Shown: positions 16,102 through 23,050 of the stretch, in pieces
Numbering within the stretch: the first letter of the stretch is position 1
Layout: the number at the start of each line of letters is the position of its first letter
DNA from: an uncultured marine group III euryarchaeote
GTDB taxonomy: Archaea; Thermoplasmatota; Poseidoniia; MGIII; CG-Epi1
DNA: 40,000 bases
Assembly: GCA_902627615.1 (NCBI GenBank)
Contig: CACOJW010000013.1
Location: forward strand, 1 to 40,000
Direction: 5' to 3'
Translations under genes and position numbers: made by a program
The notes under the pieces: model-generated
What the model saw: the letters and a program-made list of their open reading frames with translations, nothing else
What the model was told of the DNA's origin: nothing
Database searches by the model: none

Positions 16102-17149
16102 TAATCATCTCTCCAACTTTTTCAAACAAAACATTCGCATCCATAGGTCCAGGTGCCGCTTCGGGGTGAAATTGTACAGACCAGCAATTTCTGCTACTAA
16201 TTCCTTCACAAGTACCATCATTTAAATTAACAAATGTTTCTTTAACTTTTTTAGGTAGTTTGTGAAGCGCAAAACCATGATTTTGTGAGGTTATGTAGAC
16301 GGTTTCAGTTTTGACATGCTTAACTGGCTGATTTCCTCCTCTATGCCCGTATTTTAGTTTGTAAGTTTCACCGCCTAGCGCAAGCCCTAGAATCTGGTGA
16401 CCTAAACAAATGCCAATAGTAGGATATTTTTTGATTAAAGTTTGGATTGTTTCAACAACTTCTTTCATATCAGGATGATCGGGATCGCCAGGTCCATTAC
16501 TCATAAAAATTAAATCAGGTTTTGTCTTCATCACCTGTTCTACATTGTAATTCCATGGTACTACAGTTACCCTATTTTTTTCAGCTAAATTGGTAACAAT
16601 AGACTGCTTTACCCCCCAGTCAAATAAGGTTACATTTGGGCCTTTCTTGCCTCTTTTGTAAGATTTCTTTGTAGATACTTGCGCTACAAGATTTGATTCT
16701 GAAGGCCATTTCATCTCTTTTGCTTTCTTTATGCCCTCCTCGGGTGCTAGTTTTCCATCAGTACACATTACGGCTCTGAGAGTTCCGGATTCTCTTGTAA
16801 TAATTGTTAGTTCTCTTGTATCAATTCCTTCTAAGCCAGGTATCTTTTCCTTTTTTAGCCACTCATCAAAGTCCATTTCACCCTGGTGGGGATTTCTACA
16901 CCACTCTTTGACAATGCAGGCTTTAGTTTGAATCCTGTCTGATTCGTAATTTTCTTCATTACAACCATAATTTCCAATCTGTGGAAATGTAAACATTAGG
17001 ATTTGACCCGCGTAGCTAGGGTCTGTAAGAGCTTCTTGATAGCCCGTCATTGATGTGTTGAAAACGAGCTCTCCCTCTACCGTTTTTGGATAACCAAATG
17101 AGTCACCAAAAAAAACAGAACCGTTCTCTAGTGCAATCCATCCCTGCAT
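16094..17149 (-). CDS. carA: Carbamoyl-phosphate synthase small subunit (glutaminase)
   Basis: This subunit hydrolyses glutamine and passes ammonia to CarB. The 351 residues are slightly short but complete. The N-terminal CPSase domain starts GWIALENGSVFFGDSFG and includes FNTSMTGYQEALTDPSYAGQI. The class I glutamine amidotransferase domain has NGPGDPDHP, the nucleophile cysteine in IGICLGHQILGLALGG, and the catalytic His-Glu pair in VQFHPEAAPGP. The gene is upstream of carB with an 8-base overlap and 41 bases after dph5 on the same strand, so the three may share a transcript. Confidence 0.97.
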   Translation of the reverse strand: MQGWIALENGSVFFGDSFGYPKTVEGELVFNTSMTGYQEALTDPSYAGQILMFTFPQIGNYGCNEENYESDRIQTKACIVKEWCRNPHQGEMDFDEWLKKEKIPGLEGIDTRELTIITRESGTLRAVMCTDGKLAPEEGIKKAKEMKWPSESNLVAQVSTKKSYKRGKKGPNVTLFDWGVKQSIVTNLAEKNRVTVVPWNYNVEQVMKTKPDLIFMSNGPGDPDHPDMKEVVETIQTLIKKYPTIGICLGHQILGLALGGETYKLKYGHRGGNQPVKHVKTETVYITSQNHGFALHKLPKKVKETFVNLNDGTCEGISSRNCWSVQFHPEAAPGPMDANVLFEKVGEMING

Positions 17150-17190
17150 CTAGGCAAAGTCATACCAAAGGGGGCTTAAAACAGAGATGG

Positions 17191-17937
17191 TTAGAGGTTC
17201 TCGAGGAACTCTTTTTCTGTGAAGTGTAATTTAGAAGGAACTACAATACTGTGCGGCTCTTTCCCGAGGTTTTTGTTTGCTAAATATTTTAATTTTCCGT
17301 ACCACAATTTTTGGTCTTCCCGGCCCACTCTCGCGGCCGCTGCAACCATCGTATCTTTTGGTATTCCAGCTTCAATCATTTGTTCAGCCGCTTGTGAGGC
17401 AGACATGTATATTGCTTCACTCTCAGGATTATCTGCTTTAATGTCTAATAATACTAAAGAGTGATAATTGTTTTCCATATTGTTCATTATTTTATCAACA
17501 GGACTTAGTGGTTTGTAGTTTCCTTCGGGTAGCACTAGAGTAGCCACAGGCCCAAAATTATAGTGTTGTAAACCTAGAACACCAGCAACTGCAGTTAACA
17601 CCGAGGAATTGTGAATAATCTGATATTCTATTTTATTTTTTTTGCATTCGAGAATTAGGCTTACATGAGTCGTAGCCGATAAAGCATCGCCAACTACTAA
17701 CAATGATACATTTGTCTCTTTTGATAATTCAATTAGTTCCTTTGGCTCTTCAACTAAGGTTCTTGAAAGATGTATCGGTTTTTTTTGAGATTTCATTTCG
17801 ACCCATTCTAATGTTTCATGATGTATTGGTGAGGTATATGTTTCATAAAATATATGCTCAGATAGGCTCAGAGCAATTACTCCATCCATTGTAATTGAAT
17901 TTGGTCCTCCGAGTCCCAGTCCAATAATTGTTAACAT
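17191..17937 (-). CDS. dph5: Diphthine synthase
   Basis: This SAM-dependent methylase acts in the second step of diphthamide formation on a histidine of translation factor aEF2, so it marks an archaeal (or eukaryotic) genome. The 248 residues match the family. They include MLTIIGLGLGGPNSITMDG at the start, the LLVVGDALSATTHVSLILEC segment that binds SAM, and HNSSVLTAVAGVLGLQHYNFGPVATL. It belongs to the same fold as the tetrapyrrole methylases, but the THV and HNSS signatures point to Dph5. It is divergent from yjbQ with only 35 bases between the starts, so the promoters of both must overlap there. Confidence 0.95.
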   Translation of the reverse strand: MLTIIGLGLGGPNSITMDGVIALSLSEHIFYETYTSPIHHETLEWVEMKSQKKPIHLSRTLVEEPKELIELSKETNVSLLVVGDALSATTHVSLILECKKNKIEYQIIHNSSVLTAVAGVLGLQHYNFGPVATLVLPEGNYKPLSPVDKIMNNMENNYHSLVLLDIKADNPESEAIYMSASQAAEQMIEAGIPKDTMVAAAARVGREDQKLWYGKLKYLANKNLGKEPHSIVVPSKLHFTEKEFLENL

Positions 17938-17972
17938 GATAGTCTTATTTGCGCCTCTCTTAATTAGTTGCT

Positions 17973-18389
17973 ATGGCGGTGTTTCAAACTTTATTGGAGA
18001 TTCAAACATCTCCAAAATCATTTATTGATATCACTAAGCAAGTGCAAGATTACTTGAAATCTACGGAAGTCAAGAACGGAATTTGTAATTTATTTATTAA
18101 ACACACAAGTGCAAGTTTAGTTATTCAGGAGAATTATGATCCTTCTGTAAGGGAAGATTTTGAGACTATTTTTTCTAAATTAGTACCTGAAAATTTTCCT
18201 TATGTTCATAATATGGAAGGTAAGGATGATATGCCAGCACATATTCGATCAGCACTGACGAGTACTTCGGAAAGTATTCCTGTTGTTGGCGGTAAGCTTT
18301 CATTAGGTACTTGGCAAGGGATTTATGTTTGGGAACATAGAGACCAAACACATAATAGGAAGGTAATGTTTAGTGTGATTGGTGAATGA
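17973..18389 (+). CDS. yjbQ: YjbQ/UPF0047 family protein
   Basis: This small conserved protein belongs to a family whose members show thiamine-phosphate-synthase side activity in vitro; the true role is unsettled. The 138 residues are the standard length. The invariant pattern is complete: IKHTSASLVIQENYDPSV, then HNMEGKDDMPAHIRSALTSTSESIPV, then GGKLSLGTWQGIYVWEHRD. The conserved His and Asp residues form the presumed metal site. It heads a short + strand operon with taw3 directly behind; the stop at 18389 abuts the next start. Confidence 0.94.
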   Translation: MAVFQTLLEIQTSPKSFIDITKQVQDYLKSTEVKNGICNLFIKHTSASLVIQENYDPSVREDFETIFSKLVPENFPYVHNMEGKDDMPAHIRSALTSTSESIPVVGGKLSLGTWQGIYVWEHRDQTHNRKVMFSVIGE

Positions 18390-18974
18390 GTGGAGTTCAA
18401 TCAATATAAGGCAAATGCAATGAAAAAATTGGATGAAGCTAAATCTGAAGGTTTAGTTGATGAAGGCGTAATTGAAGTTCTTAGTGCTTTCAATTCACAT
18501 CCAGACATCTTCACTACATCTAGCTGTGCAGGTAGATTGCAATTAATTGTTCTTCCAGATATAGGCCGCAAAGATTCAGTTGAATTAAGGAAGACATGGC
18601 ATAGGCCTGTTGAGTTTGAAGAAGTCAAGGAAGCACTCGATAGTCTGAAAATTCCTGCTAATTCCATTGTTATTCTTCAGGGTCAATCGCCTATTTTCCA
18701 TGTAGCTTGCAGGACTATGGAATTAGCTCAAAAATTCAGAGGAATAGTTCATAGTCAGGGATGGAAATATTCTTCACTAATTACAGGTAATGAAGATAAA
18801 TGGGTTGTAGAAATTCTTTCAGCAAACAGAATTGATAATCTTCTTTATCGTGATGGGGTTATTGATAAACCTAGTGATGAACGATTAAAATTTATCATTG
18901 AAGAATCAAATAAGATTCTTATTAAAGCTCAAGCCAGATTGGAAGCTTTAGAATATATACCATCTGGTTTATAG
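18390..18974 (+). CDS. taw3: tRNA wybutosine-synthesizing protein 3 (Taw3)
   Basis: Taw3/TYW3 is the SAM-dependent N4-methylase in the tricyclic wyosine pathway at position 37 of tRNA-Phe. The 194 residues show the family motif FTTSSCAGRLQLI near residue 45, a WHRP motif, and the VACRTMELAQKFRGIVHSQGWKYSSLI segment. GTG 18390 starts directly after the yjbQ stop; no ATG fits better. A second enzyme of the same pathway, Taw2, lies at 32943-33788. Confidence in the family is high; the exact intermediate it methylates cannot be deduced. Confidence 0.92.
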   Translation: MEFNQYKANAMKKLDEAKSEGLVDEGVIEVLSAFNSHPDIFTTSSCAGRLQLIVLPDIGRKDSVELRKTWHRPVEFEEVKEALDSLKIPANSIVILQGQSPIFHVACRTMELAQKFRGIVHSQGWKYSSLITGNEDKWVVEILSANRIDNLLYRDGVIDKPSDERLKFIIEESNKILIKAQARLEALEYIPSGL

Positions 18975-18980
18975 ATAAAT

Positions 18981-20006
18981 ATGAAGGCACTCTACTTTGA
19001 AGAGCACGGGGAAAGAGAGGTATTGCAGTATGGAGATTTACCAGATTTAGAAAATAAAAAAAATCATGTTTTAATCAAAGTAGAAGCTTGTGCTTTGAAT
19101 CACCTAGATGTATGGATTCGTAAAGGATGGCCCGGTCTTAATCTAGAAATGCCCCATATTGGTGGTAGCGATGTTTCAGGTACTGTTGTAAAAGGTAGTG
19201 GACAATGGAATGAAGGAGACAAAGTTGTTATTAATCCTGGTGTCACTACGAAACAAGATTCTTGGACAGAGCAAGGCTTGGATAGTATGAGTCCAGGGTA
19301 TCGTATTCTTGGAGAACATATTAGTGGTGGATGTGCAGAATATGTTTGTGTACCTGTAGAGAACGTCCATAAGCGTCCAGATGGTCTGACAGCTAGTCAA
19401 GCTGCAGCACCTCTTCTAGCAGGTTTAACGGCCTATAGAATGCTTGTAATCAGAGCAGGAATACAGGAAGGAGATACTGTGTTGGTAATGGGGTCTGGAG
19501 GGGGCGTTAATTCACTATCTATTCAGATCGCTAAACATTTCGGGGCAGAGGTTCACGTTGTAGCAGGTGGATCTGAAAAGAAATCTAAAGCAGAAGAGTT
19601 AGGTGCCTCATTTGTAGTTGATTACAAGGCTAATGAAAATTGGCACAAAGAACTATTTCCAGTTATTGGCAGGAAAGGCTATGATATTGTAGTAGATAAT
19701 GTAGGTAAACCTACTTGGGCACGTTCCATACAATTATCTGGCATTGGTGGAAGAATAGTAACTGTAGGTAATACTAAAGGTCCAATTGCAGAAACAGATA
19801 TCAGGTATGTTTTCTCTAAACAATTATCTATTCTTGGATCTACAATGGGTTCTCATTCTGATTTCGCAGAGTTATTGAAATTGTTGAATTCAGGAGCTAT
19901 AAAACCAGTAATTGATTGTGAAATTCCTTTATCAGATGGTGGAAAGGGCCATCAAATTTTAGAAGAAGGAACTATGTTTGGTAAGGTTGTAATTGTTCCA
20001 GATTAG
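18981..20006 (+). CDS. Medium-chain dehydrogenase/quinone-reductase-like oxidoreductase
   Basis: This 341-residue MDR-family protein probably reduces or oxidises a small substrate with NAD(P)H. The N-terminal catalytic domain has VEACALNHLDVWIRKGWPG and GGSDVSGTV. The Rossmann part has VLVMGSGGGVNSLSIQIAKHFGAEV, then GYDIVVDNVG. It resembles the zinc-binding subgroup that carries NPGxxCGxCxxC with GEHxxGG. Here, between VVINPG and YRILGEH, the four structural-zinc cysteines are missing. The substrate is unknown. The gene starts 6 bases after taw3, and its stop overlaps the stop of the convergent receiver gene. Confidence 0.88.
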   Translation: MKALYFEEHGEREVLQYGDLPDLENKKNHVLIKVEACALNHLDVWIRKGWPGLNLEMPHIGGSDVSGTVVKGSGQWNEGDKVVINPGVTTKQDSWTEQGLDSMSPGYRILGEHISGGCAEYVCVPVENVHKRPDGLTASQAAAPLLAGLTAYRMLVIRAGIQEGDTVLVMGSGGGVNSLSIQIAKHFGAEVHVVAGGSEKKSKAEELGASFVVDYKANENWHKELFPVIGRKGYDIVVDNVGKPTWARSIQLSGIGGRIVTVGNTKGPIAETDIRYVFSKQLSILGSTMGSHSDFAELLKLLNSGAIKPVIDCEIPLSDGGKGHQILEEGTMFGKVVIVPD

Positions 20007-20362
20007 GTAAAATTTTCAATCTTTTCAATTAATGAGGGCAAACGCACAGGTTTAGTTTCAAATTCGTCAAAACCTCCTTCCAAGGCCTTTTGCCTGTGTT
20101 CAGCCATTGCATTTGCCGTTAAGGCGATAATAGGTATACTATTTGTATCTGAATTTTCTTTGATTTCTTTAGTAGCCTCAAGGCCAGTTTTTACCGGAAG
20201 ACCCATATCCATTAGAATTACATCAGGCTTTTCACTTTGGGCCATGTCAATTGCTTCTTGGCCGTCCATTGCAAAAATAACCTCATATCCCTTTTTCATT
20301 AGTCTTCTACTTAACATATCTTTGTTCATTTCATCATCTTCAACAAGCAAAATTGTGGTCAT
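20003..20362 (-). CDS. Single-domain response regulator (CheY-like receiver)
   Basis: This 119-residue protein is only a receiver domain. The acidic pocket is VEDDE (D9, D10), the phosphoacceptor is D52 in ILMDMGLP, the switch threonine is T82 in ALTANAM, and the lysine is K104 in ETKP. The LTANAM sequence is typical of receivers working with hybrid-type kinases. It starts 2 bases after the histidine kinase stop on the same strand, so the kinase is the likely phosphodonor. With no output domain it may act as a shuttle in a relay, passing phosphate to the Hpt protein encoded on the other side of the kinase (inference). Confidence 0.94.
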   Translation of the reverse strand: MTTILLVEDDEMNKDMLSRRLMKKGYEVIFAMDGQEAIDMAQSEKPDVILMDMGLPVKTGLEATKEIKENSDTNSIPIIALTANAMAEHRQKALEGGFDEFETKPVRLPSLIEKIENFT

Positions 20363-20364
20363 TA

Positions 20365-21687
20365 TTATTCCTCTTTAACCTCTACTGGTATAGTTATTGA
20401 AAAAGTTGTTCCTTTGCCTTCTTCACTTTCTACTTCCATTTTTCCCCCCATTATTTCAGTCATTTTCTTACTTATTGGAAGCCCTAATCCTGTCCCTCCA
20501 TAGTCTTTTGTGGTAGAAGCTTCAGCTTGGGTAAACTCATCAAATACTTTTTCCAATTGTTTCCCATTCATACCAATGCCAGTATCTGTAACTGCAAATT
20601 TTATGTTTTCTTGAAAATTGCTAATAGATAATGTAACTGTTCCCTCTTTTGTGAATTTTGCAGCATTACTTAACATATTAAATAGAATTTGCCTAAGTTT
20701 AGTCTGATCATTTTTTAATTTTTTAACTGAAACATTATTTTCTAAAACAAATTTATTATTATTCTTTTCAACTAAAGGTTTAGCTGTAGCCTCAATTTGA
20801 GACAAATGTTTTTCAATCTCAAACTCTTCTATGTGTAGGTCCATTTTTCCAGCTTCAATCTTTGAAAGATCTAGTATATCATTTATGAGTGTAAGCAGGT
20901 GCTCACCAGATGACTGTATTTTAGCAAGGTCTGCAGCATAAGTTTCTAGTTCATCATCTTCCGCTTCTTCAATCAACATTTCACTGTATCCAAGTATTGC
21001 GTTCAATGGGGTTCTTAATTCATGACTCATATTAGCTAAAAAATCTGATTTAGCTTTGGTTGCATTTTGAGCTTGTTCTCTCAGGATTTTCAATTCTTCT
21101 GTTTTTACGTAATCAATTCGGTCCCTATATTCATTGGAACGTTTTACAAAGACTCCATAAATAAATGGCATAATCAAAAGATATGGAATTTGTGATCCAA
21201 TGATAATTTCCATTTCCAAAAGGTAGATCAAGAAGCCACTAACTGTAGTTGTAACAATAAAAAAACTGTTGATGAAATTGACGGGATATATTGTAAAAAA
21301 TAACAAGGTGAGTAGGGGCAAGACAGCTTCACCAGGGCCTAGTACTGCATCCTGATTCATATAGTAATGATAGGCTCCATTAGTCATTAGCAAAGGGATT
21401 GCAGCTGTAAAATAAGCTTCATAGTATTTATTTCTTAATTCCTCTAAGAAGAGTAAAGCATAAACGCTAATCGAACATAAAATATGAACAATAACGTACA
21501 GTGGTTGTATTCCTAACTGATTTACATCATCCAATATTATTGGTAAGAATATCAAGTGTCCTAGAAGCATAAGATTTCTGATGTAAGTACTATTTTTTTC
21601 TAATTTAGATTTCTTAAATTGTTCTTCCAATTTCCCATCATTGAAGGTGCATGTTAATCGGTTAATTTGCTCTTCCAAGTCAGTCAT
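20365..21687 (-). CDS. Membrane sensor histidine kinase
   Basis: The 440 residues begin with a short cytoplasmic part. About six hydrophobic segments follow (residues 38-182) with only short loops, so the sensor is membrane-embedded rather than an outer domain. A coiled stretch (190-215) leads to HisKA with the phospho-accepting H222 in MSHELRTPLNAILGYSEML. The HATPase domain has the N-box (N341), G1 box DTGIGM (368-373) and G2 box GGTGLGLP (397-404). No receiver or Hpt domain is fused. The stand-alone receiver follows 2 bases downstream. It is divergent from the Hpt gene with 64 bases between the starts. Confidence 0.95.
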   Translation of the reverse strand: MTDLEEQINRLTCTFNDGKLEEQFKKSKLEKNSTYIRNLMLLGHLIFLPIILDDVNQLGIQPLYVIVHILCSISVYALLFLEELRNKYYEAYFTAAIPLLMTNGAYHYYMNQDAVLGPGEAVLPLLTLLFFTIYPVNFINSFFIVTTTVSGFLIYLLEMEIIIGSQIPYLLIMPFIYGVFVKRSNEYRDRIDYVKTEELKILREQAQNATKAKSDFLANMSHELRTPLNAILGYSEMLIEEAEDDELETYAADLAKIQSSGEHLLTLINDILDLSKIEAGKMDLHIEEFEIEKHLSQIEATAKPLVEKNNNKFVLENNVSVKKLKNDQTKLRQILFNMLSNAAKFTKEGTVTLSISNFQENIKFAVTDTGIGMNGKQLEKVFDEFTQAEASTTKDYGGTGLGLPISKKMTEIMGGKMEVESEEGKGTTFSITIPVEVKEE

Positions 21688-21727
21688 TGCCGTGCAAACT
21701 CCTCATATATTTAAGAATATAACCTAA

Positions 21728-21751
21728 AATAGTCAGCTTACATAGACTATT
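21728..21751. promoter_or_regulatory. Inverted repeat directly upstream of the Hpt gene
   Basis: AATAGTC (21728-21734) and GACTATT (21745-21751) form a 7-bp perfect inverted repeat with a 10-base spacer, ending at the base before the Hpt ATG. AT-rich TATA-like sequence (about 21704-21722) lies just left of it, between the divergent kinase and Hpt genes. It could be an operator or an RNA hairpin over the start codon. A 7-bp repeat in AT-rich DNA may also be chance. Confidence 0.3.
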
Positions 21752-22030
21752 ATGGAAGGATTTGATGATGATGAATGGGCAGAGATGCAAGATTTGTATA
21801 TCAATCATACTTCTAAAGAGTTGAAAAAAATTAGTGAAAATTTAAATTTGGAGTCCATTGATTTCATTCGTACTTTTGGTCATAATATCAAAGGGAGCGG
21901 AGGTATGTACGGATTTGATGAAGTTACTCAAATCGGTTTGCAAATAGAAATTGCGGCAAAAGCAAAAGATTTAGATACTATATTATCAAATCTTGAAGAT
22001 TTAGAAAGCTTCTTGCAGTCTAAAAGGTAG
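21752..22030 (+). CDS. Stand-alone Hpt (histidine phosphotransfer) protein
   Basis: This acidic 92-residue protein consists of one Hpt four-helix bundle. The phosphorylated histidine is H44 in FGHNIKGSGGMYGFDEV, which matches the H-x-x-K-G-x-x-x-x-(h)-G pattern of Hpt domains, followed by the helix VTQIGLQIEIAAK. There is no ribosome site before ATG 21752, so the message may be leaderless. It lies between the kinase and a two-domain response regulator and is the obvious phosphate carrier between them. Such separate Hpt genes are much less common in archaea than HisKA-linked ones. Confidence 0.88.
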   Translation: MEGFDDDEWAEMQDLYINHTSKELKKISENLNLESIDFIRTFGHNIKGSGGMYGFDEVTQIGLQIEIAAKAKDLDTILSNLEDLESFLQSKR

Positions 22031-22071
22031 TTAAGCATCAATTTCTAATAATAAAGTTTTATTCATAAATT

Positions 22072-23022
22072 ATGTCAAATGAAGATTTGCCAAATATTAT
22101 TGCAGTGGATGATGATTTTGCAGTGCGTATGGCAATGGATTTTATGTTCAAGAAATGGCCTGAATATAATTTAATTTTAGCAGAGGATGCAAAAGATGCT
22201 TTAGTAAAGTTAGAAGAAAGGGATTACATGATGATGTTCAGCGACATAAATATGCCTGAAGTTTCAGGATTGGAATTGTTGGAGATTGTTAAAGGAAAGT
22301 ATCCCGAGCTACCTGTTTTCATGTTAACGTCTGAAACTGATATCCAGAATTCTATTACAGCTTTTAGACATGGAGCAATGGATTATCTTTTGAAACCACC
22401 AACTGTTGGTAGTATCAAAGGAGCTATAGATAAGACAGTAGAATACCTTGAGGAAAAGGCTGAAAAAGAAAAAATTGATATGACTGATTTCAAACAAATG
22501 GTTGAGAATTTTTCACCAGAAGAGATGGGTCTAACTAAGTCAGGTTCTAAGAATACTGAATTTACAAAATTAGTAAATGTTCTTCAAGAAAAATTGATAC
22601 ACCCTGGTAAAGTGGGCCGAGTTCATAACCTCTTTTTACTTTCTAAATCAGGTATTGTTATCAGCAATTTGTCAGCTAATGAGGTGGAAGAGACTGATGC
22701 AGATATTCTAGGAGGTATGTTTACGGCTGTAAAGAATTTCATGGAAGATGCCTTCAGTGCTCGAAGTGACTCGTCGTTAAACGACATACAATTTGGTAAT
22801 TTTCATATAACCTTTGCTTCAGGAGCATATTCAGAATTGGCCGTTGTTTATACGGGAATAATTAATCAAGCATCTGAAGAAGCAATTGCAGATACTCTAA
22901 TTGCTTTTGAGTTAGAAAATATGCAAATTCTAGAAAAATGGGACGGAGATCTTTCTAAACTAGAAACTGCCTCCGAATACTTGGAAAAATTATTTACAGA
23001 TATTGATAAAGAGAAGAATTAG
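22072..23022 (+). CDS. Response regulator with an output domain shared with the neighbouring surface proteins
   Basis: Residues 8-125 form a receiver: D13-D15 in AVDDD, phosphoacceptor D58 in MMFSDINMP, T86 in MLTSETD, K108 in LKPP. A charged helix (125-180) leads to a C-terminal domain of about 125 residues (183-307). This domain is not DNA-binding. It begins VHNLFLLSKSGIVISNLSANEVE, goes through ILGGMFTAVKNFMEDAF, and ends near ILEKWDGDLSKL. It aligns with the cytoplasmic domain of both giant proteins encoded next door (LYLIYKDGRLI, NLSAVEV, MLTAINDFVQDSF, W-D/N-G). Strand-helix-strand order and the S-x-x-G-x-h-I start suggest a roadblock/profilin-like fold; that is inference. The protein probably transmits the phosphorelay to the surface proteins or to a shared partner. 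Confidence 0.9.
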   Translation: MSNEDLPNIIAVDDDFAVRMAMDFMFKKWPEYNLILAEDAKDALVKLEERDYMMMFSDINMPEVSGLELLEIVKGKYPELPVFMLTSETDIQNSITAFRHGAMDYLLKPPTVGSIKGAIDKTVEYLEEKAEKEKIDMTDFKQMVENFSPEEMGLTKSGSKNTEFTKLVNVLQEKLIHPGKVGRVHNLFLLSKSGIVISNLSANEVEETDADILGGMFTAVKNFMEDAFSARSDSSLNDIQFGNFHITFASGAYSELAVVYTGIINQASEEAIADTLIAFELENMQILEKWDGDLSKLETASEYLEKLFTDIDKEKN

Positions 23023-23050
23023 TAATTATATATTGCTTAGTTTCAATTCT

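Noticed and set aside
21719..21725. ATAACCT before the kinase gene, like the core of the giant-gene promoter element
   Set aside because: Only 7 bases match, and the same string occurs inside nuoM, so it is expected by chance in this AT-rich DNA.
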